Shown here in pieces: positions 10,590 to 18,856 of a DNA stretch of 64,000 bases. The notes under the pieces were generated by a model. That model was not told the origin of the DNA, did not search any database, and saw only the letters and a list, made by a program, of their open reading frames with translations. Both the position numbers and the translations under genes were made by a program. The DNA is from Pomphorhynchus laevis (Eukaryota > Acanthocephala > Palaeacanthocephala > Echinorhynchida > Pomphorhynchidae), in contig WNNJ02003006.1 in assembly GCA_012934845.2 (NCBI GenBank), forward strand, positions 1 to 64,000, in the 5' to 3' direction. The stretch's first letter is position 1. The number at the start of each line of letters is the position of its first letter.

Positions 10590-10740
10590 AACTATATATA
10601 TCACTCCGAGACGTTCCTAACCACCCAGCAGTCATCATCAGTCGGATGATGTGGTTAGGGTATATTTCCCTAACCACCTCATCCGACTGACGATGACTGC
10701 TGGGTGGTTAGGAACATCTCGGAGTGATACATTAGACTGA
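10590..10740. repeat. Head-to-head pair of hammerhead-like motifs, ACGT-type
   Basis: Two copies of a 55-base motif face each other around ggtatatttccc. The minus-strand copy (10600-10651) reads TCATCCGA, CTGATGA, a 7-bp wobble-rich stem TGACTGC/GTGGTTA with loop TGG, GGA, ACGT, C, TCGGAGTGA. The flanking TCCGA and TCGGA pair perfectly as stem I, with TCA/TGA continuing it. The plus-strand copy (10677-10729) has CTGACGA and ACATC in place of ACGTC. The only core deviation in the first copy is GGA for GAA. All elements of a type I hammerhead with a minimal, palindromic stem III are present. Confidence 0.6.
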
Positions 10741-10755
10741 TGGAGCTGATGATCG

Positions 10756-10846
10756 AAGTCCAGTTATTTAGCAGCAAATATGGATTAAAAATCAATCGTA
10801 GCCAGCTTTGGCTCCTGGACCACAGTTTCAAGCGATTTTTCGCAAT

Positions 10847-10921
<75 letters not shown>

Positions 10922-11015
10922 TGGTAGTGCGAAAAATCGCTTGAAACTGTGGTCCAGGAGCCAAAACTGGCTACGATTGATTTTAAATCCAAATGAGCTG
11001 CTAAAAAACAGTATG
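10756..11015. repeat. Inverted repeat with 88-base arms around a TA microsatellite
   Basis: The arms (10756-10843 and 10929-11015) match at well over 90 percent, for example through tcgtagccagctttggctcc and its complement. The left arm continues directly from the hammerhead-like copy at 10677-10729, and the same junction recurs after the copy at 11092-11143. The repeat unit is therefore motif plus spacer plus arm, arranged head to head. Confidence 0.75.
10849..10918. repeat. (TA)n microsatellite, about 35 units
   Basis: An uninterrupted run of TA dinucleotides fills the centre of the surrounding inverted repeat. It probably arose by expansion at the hairpin loop. Confidence 0.95.
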
Positions 11016-11091
11016 AGTTTTGTTTAGCATCGTGAGGAATTGCTGGTGTCTTTATAGTTATCACAAAAGCAGTCGAAACGTACCCTAACCA

Positions 11092-11144
11092 CTTCATCCG
11101 ACTGACGATGACTGCTGGGTGGTTAGGAACGTCTCGGAGTGATA
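11092..11144 (+). ncRNA. Hammerhead-like motif, ACGT-type, third copy
   Basis: This copy has TTCATCCGA, CTGACGA (11102-11108), the same 7-bp wobble stem II, GGA, ACGT, C and TCGGAGTGA. Stem I is fully paired over TCCGA/TCGGA. It is followed by the same spacer, cattagactgatggagc, as the copy at 10677. Just upstream, GTCGAAACGTA looks like the 3' half of yet another core. Confidence 0.55.
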
Positions 11145-11522
11145 CATTAGACTGATGGAGCTGATGATCGAAGTTCAGTTTTTTAGCAGCTTATATATTG
11201 AATTAAAATTAATGGTGATCGTTTTTAGGTGTTTTAGGTATCAAACAACACTTAATATTGTACAATGAATACCTTCGTAATTATATATAATGTCTTTATG
11301 CCTTCACTTGTTACGAATTGTATTAATTGAAAACAGCTATCACGTTAAATATTATTATTAAAGTCAATTCAATTAGCATAATAATTAACTTAAATCGCAA
11401 AAATGATGTATAAAAATTTACTAATATATAAATGCGTAAAGTCATCATACATCAAACAAGATTAAGAATATACGTCAATGATTACTAAAACTTTACATAA
11501 CAGTAGAATGGGTAATTATATT

Positions 11523-11697
11523 TTTAAATATCCAGGAACTATCAGTTATAGTTGAACGACAAGAAAAATCATTTTGATATTTCGCTAGTAACTACTAGCA
11601 TCTTCAGAAATGTTTCTAAAGATGCTAGTAGTTACTAGAAAAATATCTAAATAATTTTTGTTGTCGTTTAACTATACCTGATAGTTCCTGGAAATTT
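11523..11697. repeat. Head-to-head pair of hammerhead-like motifs, ATAT-type
   Basis: Two 80-base arms meet near 11611. The minus-strand arm has the best core: CTGAAGA (11601-11607), stem GCTAGTA/TACTAGC, GAA, ATAT, C (to 11576). Stem I can form from CATTT before the core and AAATG after it. The plus-strand arm has CTAAAGA (11616-11622), a similar stem and AAAAATATC. The outer parts of both arms share gtcgttcaactata and tgatagttcctgga. Confidence 0.6.
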
Positions 11698-11776
11698 TAA
11701 AATTTAAAATACAGATCAGGATGGATATATTTCTAATAATTAGGCGGGGTTATGGAACCACCGCTTTGAAAATGTT

Positions 11777-11875
11777 AATTTTCTGAAGATGCTAGTAGTT
11801 ACTAGCTAAATATCAACATGGTTTTTCTTGTCGTTCAACTATAAATGATAGTTCCTGGATATTTAAAAATTTAAA
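11777..11875 (+). ncRNA. Hammerhead-like motif, ATAT-type, third copy
   Basis: CTGAAGA (11783-11789), the same GCTAGTA/TACTAGC stem, then TAAATATC, with the G of GAA replaced by T. It continues with the same outer sequence as the pair at 11523-11697, through gatagttcctggatatttaa. The next bases, acagattaggatgaatat, also follow the plus-strand arm at 11700-11730, so the repeat is longer than the motif. Confidence 0.5.
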
Positions 11876-13446
11876 TACAGATTAGGATGAATATATTTCT
11901 AAGAATGGGTAATTATTTTATTCCTTTTAATGATATTTTAATAATCAAAAAGGGCAGCATAAAAATGTGGGCAATGCTTATGGAGAAACGGTCTCAATAA
12001 CTCTTAGCTGGTATAAATGTTTGTTTATATCCGTTTGCAATCTATATAACTATGATATGCAAAATATTATTTAATACATTAATGAATAACATTATATTAA
12101 AACTAAATTTAAACGTTTAAAAGAAAATATTAGTTGGTCTATAGTACATATATACAATATATGTAGTGTTCGAAAATGAAATAACTTTAGAGATAGATAT
12201 CACGCTAGAGAAAACATATCAACATAAGTACGTACTCAACCGCACTGATATGTTATTATTAGAAGTATTTGATAACAAATTTGTGCATCTAGATTACTTT
12301 TCTTTGAATTCGAACATAGGTATATCGATTAAATTACAAAAGATTAAATTATCCATAATTTATATTTTTATAATATATTAATAAAATTCAGATTCTGATA
12401 GTATAAAATTTATAGCTTAATTAACTAATTTGGTTATTATAAAATTTCAAATTGGTGTTGCTTAGATAAGCTTATTTGATAAAACGACACATATCAAGGC
12501 ATGTTATTTTATATACGGCCAGCATTTCAGATATATGGAGTAATTAGATTCATTTTGATATTTACATCAAATGAAACTTATTATGTTCTATATAATTTTG
12601 ATTTCAAGATACGCCAGTTAAAAATAAAATAATAAGAAACTCGGAAGCACATAAGTTTATTCCGATAACCCTAATTTTTGATATTAGTATATAAGACATT
12701 ACATAAATATATTTTAACGAGATTTCGTGATTTGGTAAATGAAAAACAATAGAACCAATTAACGTTTTTATTTACCAAAATAGTCAAATTTTCGTTAGCA
12801 ATATGATGCTAAGGTCACTAAGAAATAATATTTAAAGTTTGAAAACGTTTACTTTCAAAATATATTCTTGGTAGAATTAGAAAATTGGTGACCAATCTTT
12901 GAATCATTTTATAAATTAAAATGTAGATGCTATTATTTGCTCTCTAAGAAAGAATACTTAATTGTGAGCATGAAGCATACGTAATACACATTATCTCATT
13001 TTTTTATTTAAAAATCATATGATACTTTGCATTAATAGTACATTTTTGTAATTTTAAAATAATTTTTATTCAATATCAGCGTGATAGGAATATCAAACTC
13101 AAAAGTAGGGTTGTCGAAAGTTACACTATTCTAATCGTGACGAGGTGAGGTAGTATCAAATGCAAACAGAAGAAATATGCGCATCTGCAGCAAGATTTCT
13201 TAAATCGATGTTTTTATTTCTAACTTTTGCAAAGCCAAAATAGTATGAAAACGTTGATTTTAGTAGTTTAATTCAGTCAATTGCAAAAATGGGTTGGTAT
13301 AATAGTGAAAATGGTTTTTCTCTGTGATTGTGCCAATTTAAATTTGCTTGCCACATTATTCTAGACAACGACACTGATATCAATGTTATAAATATTTAGC
13401 TAAATTTATTAAACGTTAAGAATACATGAGACTTGCATTCATGCCA

Positions 13447-13634
13447 AACGTTTTAATCTCGTTCATTTGTGCACTTTAAAAGGAATATTGAAAACAGTAA
13501 TTTAAAATCACATTGTTTCTTTCGCTTACAAGATAATAGTGAACTATGAAACTCAAACGTTTTAATCTCGTTCATTTGTGCGCTTTTAAAATCACGTTGC
13601 TTCTTTCGAGCACAAGATAATAGTAAACTATGAA
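13447..13634. repeat. Tandem duplication, about 107-base and 81-base units
   Basis: The block aaacgttttaatctcgttca to aagataatagtgaactatga occurs twice in direct orientation. The second unit lacks about 26 bases in the middle. It directly precedes the large foldback at 13652. Confidence 0.75.
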
Positions 13635-13651
13635 ACTGACAGTCCACACTA

Positions 13652-14078
13652 ACTCGAAACCTGATAAACAAATCTAAATATTTATTATTAACTCCCACAT
13701 ATATAATTAAGATGTTGTTAGAACTGCGGTCTGTGACCAACGATTATCCATAATTTAAATTTGTAAAGATAAGAACAATACGCAAAAGCAAATCGTTAAT
13801 TAATATTTTTACGTTTCACCAACTATCGGCTTACTCGGAATTTTCTAAGATAATTTTTTTAAACCAAGAAAAAAATTATTTTATAATATTCTGAATAAGC
13901 CCCTAGTGGGTGAAACGTAAAAATTTAAAATAACGATTTGCTTTTGCGTATTGTTATTACCTTTACAAATTTAAATTATGGATCAATCGTTGGTAGCAAA
14001 CGGCAGTTCTACCAACATCTTAATCATATATAAGAGTAAAAAATAAATATTTAGATTAGTTTATCAGTTTTCGAGTTT
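13652..14078. repeat. Large foldback with hammerhead-like centre, ACGT-type
   Basis: Arms of roughly 190 bases (13652-13850 and 13885-14078) match closely, for example through acaatacgcaaaagcaaatcg. Near the centre each arm has the same motif. Plus strand: CTGAATA (13891-13897), stem AGCCCCTAGTGGGT, GAA, ACGT, A. Minus strand (13838-13810): CCGAGTA, stem AGCCGATAGTTGGT, GAA, ACGT, A. The stems differ in sequence but both pair, and the position expected to be G8 is T in both. The arms carry no coding sequence. Confidence 0.6.
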
Positions 14079-14129
14079 GTGTGAATTGGCATAGTTTATA
14101 TACATAGTTTATGTATATATTTGTATAAA

Positions 14130-14410
14130 TAAATATTGGATATGATAAATCAATGTAGATGACACAAAGCAAAAGCTAGAATTTTCTCTTTTTAACAGTA
14201 AGCTTTCGACCATCTATTTGTCTTAAGTTATACATCGTTCGTATATATTTAAATCCAATTATATTCATTAAATATAATTGGATTTAAATATATACATACA
14301 ATGTAGAACTTGAAAAAGACAACTAGATGGGCAAAAGCTTGTTGTTAAAAAAGAGAAAAGTATAACTTTTGCTTTGTGTCATCTACTTTGATTTATCATA
14401 TCTAATATAG
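14130..14410. repeat. Foldback with hammerhead-like motifs, AGCT-type
   Basis: Arms of about 125 bases (14136-14262 and 14285-14410) fold around attatattcattaaatataat. The minus-strand motif is CTTAAGA, CAAATAGATGGTC, GAA, AGCT, T (14227-14201). The plus-strand motif is CTTGAAAAAG, ACAACTAGATGGG, CAAAAGCTT (14309-14340). Both are degenerate versions of the motif at 10453. The tail gtaaaaggatcccagagccg after the right arm matches the sequence after that motif. Confidence 0.55.
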
Positions 14411-15273
14411 TAAAAAATCTGTAAAAGGATCCCAGAGCCGATTATACTTACTTTATAGTTGCTAGGTCACACAAGGTGACTTTTGAATTGAAAACTAGCT
14501 ACAGAATCATTCCTTCATTACTTTCAATTCCATACACATTGACTACTAACGGCACCATTGTCACAGAAAGGGTTCTGTAGTGAAGACTGATTATCGCTTA
14601 CTTTAAAAAAAAGGTTTCTCGAATATGATATCCCCTAACCATTTGCTCATATACAAGTCTAACTAGAAAAAAGTATTGCGTACAAATATTTATAGGCTTA
14701 AGCAAACTGTTTATCATTGAATGGTGGTAGCATTTAAAGTTACAGCAAAAACGAAAAAATGTTGTTTAAATGGTTTTTATTAACAGAATTGAAGATTAAA
14801 CATTTTTAAAATTTATAGTCCAGCAGTATATACCAAACTATTGAGAATATCAGCAAAATATGTTGTCTTTAAAAATGTGTTTTTAAAAGACTGTAAGTTA
14901 ATAATAACAAAATTTATTTAATCTCTACAGTTTTAAAATAAGTTTTGTTAAATAGCAAACGATACTTATTTGTTAATCGTTCAAAAATTATTATTTTAAT
15001 AAAAATAAAATTAAAACAACTGATTTATTTTAGATAATAAACGTTACTACTTAACTAGTAGCTTCTTAAATCTGAAAACGTTATTTTTTCAGATTTAAAA
15101 AGTTACTTTTTCAGAAAAAGTTACTTATTAAGTAGCTTCGTGAATCTTAAACTATTAATCTGTTCTACCTTTAGACCAAATGCTATAAGTTCACAGTTGC
15201 CAGTGCTTTAAGCACTGGCAACTGTGAACTTTACTTAAAAATTTGATTATATTTATTACGCTGAAACTATTAC

Positions 15274-15906
15274 TCATCGTGTGTTCGGATAATTTTCGTC
15301 TGTATGTTTTCTTAGACAACTAAGACTAACCTGTTGAACATTTCTGGCGAACATATCATCTATTTCGTTATATTTTTCGAACATTTTTTTACTTTTGCCA
15401 GTTAATATCTCATCGATATCCTCCTTGCATTTATTAAGTCGTGCCCGTCTAATCTCTTTAAGACGTTTTGCCTCATTTTCCTCGTTCCGTTTATTACTGT
15501 CAACAATATCACTGATTGTCGTTGTTGTAAGGGCTAGTGGATTAGAGGCAGATTGACAACGCGGCATGCTGCCACTTCGACGACTATCAAAACCGTGAAT
15601 ACCACATCCTTGTCTACAACGACAACACTGTTGATTTGGCTCATTTTGTTGTTCATCAGTATCACCCGTTTTGCTCCATCTTCCATCGATTATTTTAAGC
15701 TGACCACTAGATAAGAGGAGCTTTGAAGCACCACTATTGGTAGTGCGATGATTGTCGTTGATACTACAGTTATCATTATTACTCATGCTACTGTCGTTGC
15801 TATAAGCAAAATTAGAGTTAGAAGAGGAATATATAGTCGTTGTCAGCGAGGACAATGATGATGGTGTCATTTTTATCTGTTTACTTCCATTAAAATCCTC
15901 TGACAT
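15274..15906 (-). CDS. Uncharacterised Ser/Asn-rich protein, probable 5' exon of the same gene
   Basis: A 210-codon frame starts with MSEDFNGSKQIKM at 15906. It has a Ser/Thr/Asn-rich first half, a Cys cluster CCRCRQGCGIHGF at about residue 93, a basic helix ENEAKRLKEIRRARLNKC at about residue 142 and the end RKHTDENYPNTR. The same kind of composition and the same EIRRARL/IKRAKLR style helix occur in the exon at 8759-10103 on the same strand, so one gene with a 5.2 kb intron is likely. The frame ends in TGA at the point where a plausible donor (GTAATAG) begins, so the exact splice is unclear and this could instead be a separate short gene. I recognise no family. Confidence 0.5.
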   Translation of the reverse strand: MSEDFNGSKQIKMTPSSLSSLTTTIYSSSNSNFAYSNDSSMSNNDNCSINDNHRTTNSGASKLLLSSGQLKIIDGRWSKTGDTDEQQNEPNQQCCRCRQGCGIHGFDSRRSGSMPRCQSASNPLALTTTTISDIVDSNKRNEENEAKRLKEIRRARLNKCKEDIDEILTGKSKKMFEKYNEIDDMFARNVQQVSLSCLRKHTDENYPNTR

Positions 15907-16740
15907 TTATATGTGTAGGCTTTTCAACTGTAGTCACTGTTTTATTATAGCTCAAGGTCAGGATTCAGTTCATCTTCAACAAAATACAATCACATGCAGT
16001 TTTCCTTGCATGCATTATCTCCTCGGTCTATTATTATATAGAATGATCGCTATCACTCGAACTTAAAAAGCTTTCATGCACATTTTATTTCTATTTTAAT
16101 CACGATAGTGTTGACACTAATAGCGAATTTGTTCTGAAGCCATTGCTGGTACACCACAATAATCGATCAATCAATACAATTCTGTGGGTGTTTATTATAT
16201 TTGTTAAATATGTATTATTTTAATGTAATATTATATTTTGTGGATGAGCATCAGAAATATCAAAACTAAGATCATGAAGGATAATGAAATAAATTATTAT
16301 TAATTTAATTTGAAATAATCAATTCATACAAATTCTGAGTTATGAAAATAATTTTTAAGATAAGGATATTTTTATTTTTTAAATTTATAATACAAAATAT
16401 GTAGCCTTAGTTAAATGATCTTATTTTTTAAAGTCGACTTTGAAAGGTTTCAAAATTCATAATTTTACTTTTTCGAAGTGATATTTTAAAGCTACCCTGC
16501 TTCTTCCTAAGTAGGTATTGACAATGATAATTTTAATCATTTTTTATTTTAAGTAACCTGTATTTAGTTTTAATTATTAGTAAGGGGTATGGATTAAAAT
16601 AAAAAACTGTAAAACAAGGGAACCAGGGTTATAAAAACAATACTTGTATCTAGACTTGAATCAAGACAATTTGAAATTGTCTTGATTAAGAGTTATTACA
16701 ATCTAATAAACATACACACGATTCCAGAATAACGATTCCA
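15907..16740. other. Upstream region of the Ser/Asn-rich gene, nothing recognised
   Basis: AT-rich sequence between the minus-strand start codon and LINE A copy 1. It would contain the promoter and 5' untranslated region of the minus-strand gene. No repeats or open frames of note are visible. Confidence 0.4.
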
Positions 16741-16834
16741 GAAGAATTACTTATTATAACACTGAGCAACAAGAAACCGATACGGGACGGACCGATTTAC
16801 GATTGACGTTCACGAATCAAACGACTATATACAA

Positions 16835-17071
16835 ATGAGTCGGAAAAAACAAAAGTCTCAAGTTTCCAACCATGTCGCGTCCAACACTGATGTTAGATAT
16901 ATTTCTAATGGATTTAAGCAACAAGTCCTTTGCTCAAACAATGATTGTCACACGTGGGTAAGTATTTGGACTTCAGAATCCCAGGCATCTTGCCTTGCAG
17001 ACAACGAATTCTACTGTGGCTACTGTTCCGCTAAGATGATAAATACGATGAAAAGTGAAATAGAGTCTTAA
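16835..17071 (+). pseudogene. LINE A1 ORF1 N-terminal PHD-like zinc finger
   Basis: The frame starts MSRKKQKSQ and contains VLCSNNDCHTWVSIW, then EFYCGYCSAKMIN, giving C-x4-C-x-T-W and F-x-C-x2-C spacing typical of the PHD-like finger in ORF1 of CR1-group LINEs. It ends early at TAA 17069-17071. The finger resembles that of the D-type element at 63.2 kb (CGYCSA) more than the finger of LINE A copy 2 (CGFCANK), although everything downstream matches copy 2. Confidence 0.7.
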
Positions 17072-17109
17072 GACCAATATAGTATCCAACAAACTAATCC
17101 GCAAACTTT

Positions 17110-17838
17110 AAAATAAGCACATATAAACATCCAACACGTCAATTCAAACTGCCCGAGTCGTATCTAATGTCTTTTCTCTACCCACCGACCCTGCCTTCAA
17201 ATACACACTTCCCATTCAATGTCATCTTATCTCCCCGAAACCCCCGTACCGTCCTTCCACTCTCGTTTCTCAATAACTTGCATATATCAATCAAAATCAT
17301 CTCCACCAACCTCCACAATCCTTCCACTCCTAACCTTTCCTCACATCGCTTGCCACCCTCTTTATTATCATTATCATCTATGTCTCCAGTCGTCAAACCA
17401 AATCCCTCCAAATCATCAACTGCCAGCTCTTCTATCGGGATCTCACCCACTCACGTCAGTCGTCCTTCTTTACGGAAGAGCTTTCCTGCTCGCGATCGTT
17501 GCGTCATTGTCACAAATATCACGCCTTCCAACTCATTATATCCACAAACACGTCTCGACCACGATGTTTCCGCCTTCAGATCCATCCTCTCGTCTATTGT
17601 TCCTGCGGATAAACCATCCTTTTTCAAAGACATTTCTCCTGTAGCGTTCATCCGACTAAACAAATATTCTCAATCTAATCCTTCCCAGCCCCCTCTCCTA
17701 AAAATTGTTTTCAAGCATTGCTCTTACGCGTATTCTGTCCTCTCTCAACGATTTAAACTCATGTTATCTTCAACCACTCGAATTGCCCCGATATCACCCC
17801 TTCTGAAATCGCAGAACTCTCTTCTGCCCGCATTATAA
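17110..17838 (+). pseudogene. LINE A1 ORF1 C-terminal domain
   Basis: After a Ser/Pro/Thr-rich linker, the frame has DRCVIVTNITPSNS, then LDHDVSAFRSILSSIVPAD, DISPVAFIRLNKYS and LLKIVFKHC. The same block occurs in the ORF1 of family C (CLIIANMRESS ... VQHDVKAVQPFFSELL), so it is a conserved nucleic-acid-binding type domain of this group. The function, RNA binding or chaperone, is inferred from the family. The frame ends close to the start of ORF2. Confidence 0.7.
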
Positions 17839-17849
17839 AAACGCCGTCG

Positions 17850-18830
17850 CGAGAAAAATGGCGAAACATCACTCTCCATCCGAAATATAGACGGAAATTC
17901 TCAAGTTGTCCACACACGCCCCAAAATTGGATGGCGCTCGATCTCCCCTATGTGTCTTCTCCACTAGACTCTTTCGCCACCACACACGGTTTCCACCTCG
18001 GCCTCCTCAACACTAGATCTATTCTCAAAAAAACCGATCTTATCCCCGAACTATTCACCAAGCAATCCATCGATCTCTACTGCCTCACCGAATCCTAGCA
18101 CTAAGATTCCGACGACCTTTCCATACGCCGCCTGCACTTTGCCAGTTGCTCCCTAGTCTAATCCGTCCGCCCCTCAGCTTATACCTTCTAAATTCTCTAA
18201 TCATGGCAGCATCGTCGCATTCACGCGTCGCCCCGCGTCTCTTCTCAAAATCAATCCCCCTTTCACACCATGCACTTTTGAATTGCTCACTTGTCGTTCT
18301 TCTAACCCGATCACTCTAGATCTCGCCATTGTATACCGTTCTGGTTCATCAGCTCCTACATCCTTATTTTTTACCGAACTCGCTGACCTCCTTTCTCATT
18401 GTTCTTTGTCCTCAATCCCTTCACTCGTTCTAGGCGACTTCAATATCCGCCTAGACCGCCCCTCTTCCACGGATTCCATCCGGCTCATTAACATTCTATC
18501 CAACTACAATTACAAACTAATCCCCACTGCCCCCACACATATACTTGATGGGCCACTCGACATCATCGCCGTCCCTGATCATTTTGCTGCATACACCTCA
18601 CTGTTCATATCCGATCACTTTCTCGTCAACCTTGATCTCACTCACAACCACACCCCTCCTCACACACCTACAATCCTACGTCGCCCTTGGAGAAATCTTG
18701 ACCTCTCCCTTCTCCGCTCTGCCTTACTCAAATCGTCTCTATCATTACCCACAATAACATATTCATCTCCTCACGATCTCGCCTTTCTTTTCGGCTCAGA
18801 ACTCACATCCACTCTCTCTATATTCTCTTG
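17850..18830 (+). pseudogene. LINE A1 AP-like endonuclease
   Basis: The endonuclease that would nick the target is recognisable in broken frames. They show GFHLGLLNTRSILKK (N-containing first motif), IDLYCLTES (E motif), LDLAIVYR, VLGDFNIRLDRPS (GDFN motif) and SDHFLVNLDLTHN (SDH motif). Compared with copy 2, six residues are missing before SDHF. Copy 2 reads LFISDLGISDHF there, so the loss is a deletion between the two copies of atatccgat. Confidence 0.75.
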
Positions 18831-18856
18831 CCCTGCAAGTCTCACCACACCGTCGC

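Larger units (their letters stand above)
10121..15273 (-). other. Probable intron loaded with inverted repeats
   Basis: Between the two Ser/Asn-rich exons there is no protein-coding element. Instead there are at least four foldback structures, at 10590-10740, 10756-11015, 11523-11697 and 13652-14410 (a double structure), most of them with hammerhead-like cores. There is also a tandem duplication at 13447-13634. The rest, including 11900-13440 and 14460-15270, is AT-rich with nothing recognised. A perfect short hairpin built on cagttgccagtgctt occurs near 15190-15230. Confidence 0.5.

Noticed and set aside
10740-10760. CTGATGATCGAAG after the ACGT-type motifs as a further hammerhead
   Set aside because: CTGATGA and CGAA are only two bases apart, leaving no room for stem II. 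It is simply part of the repeat spacer.
17178-17663. Minus-strand open frames inside LINE A copy 1
   Set aside because: They are antisense shadows caused by the strong pyrimidine bias of the element, which keeps the opposite strand free of stops.
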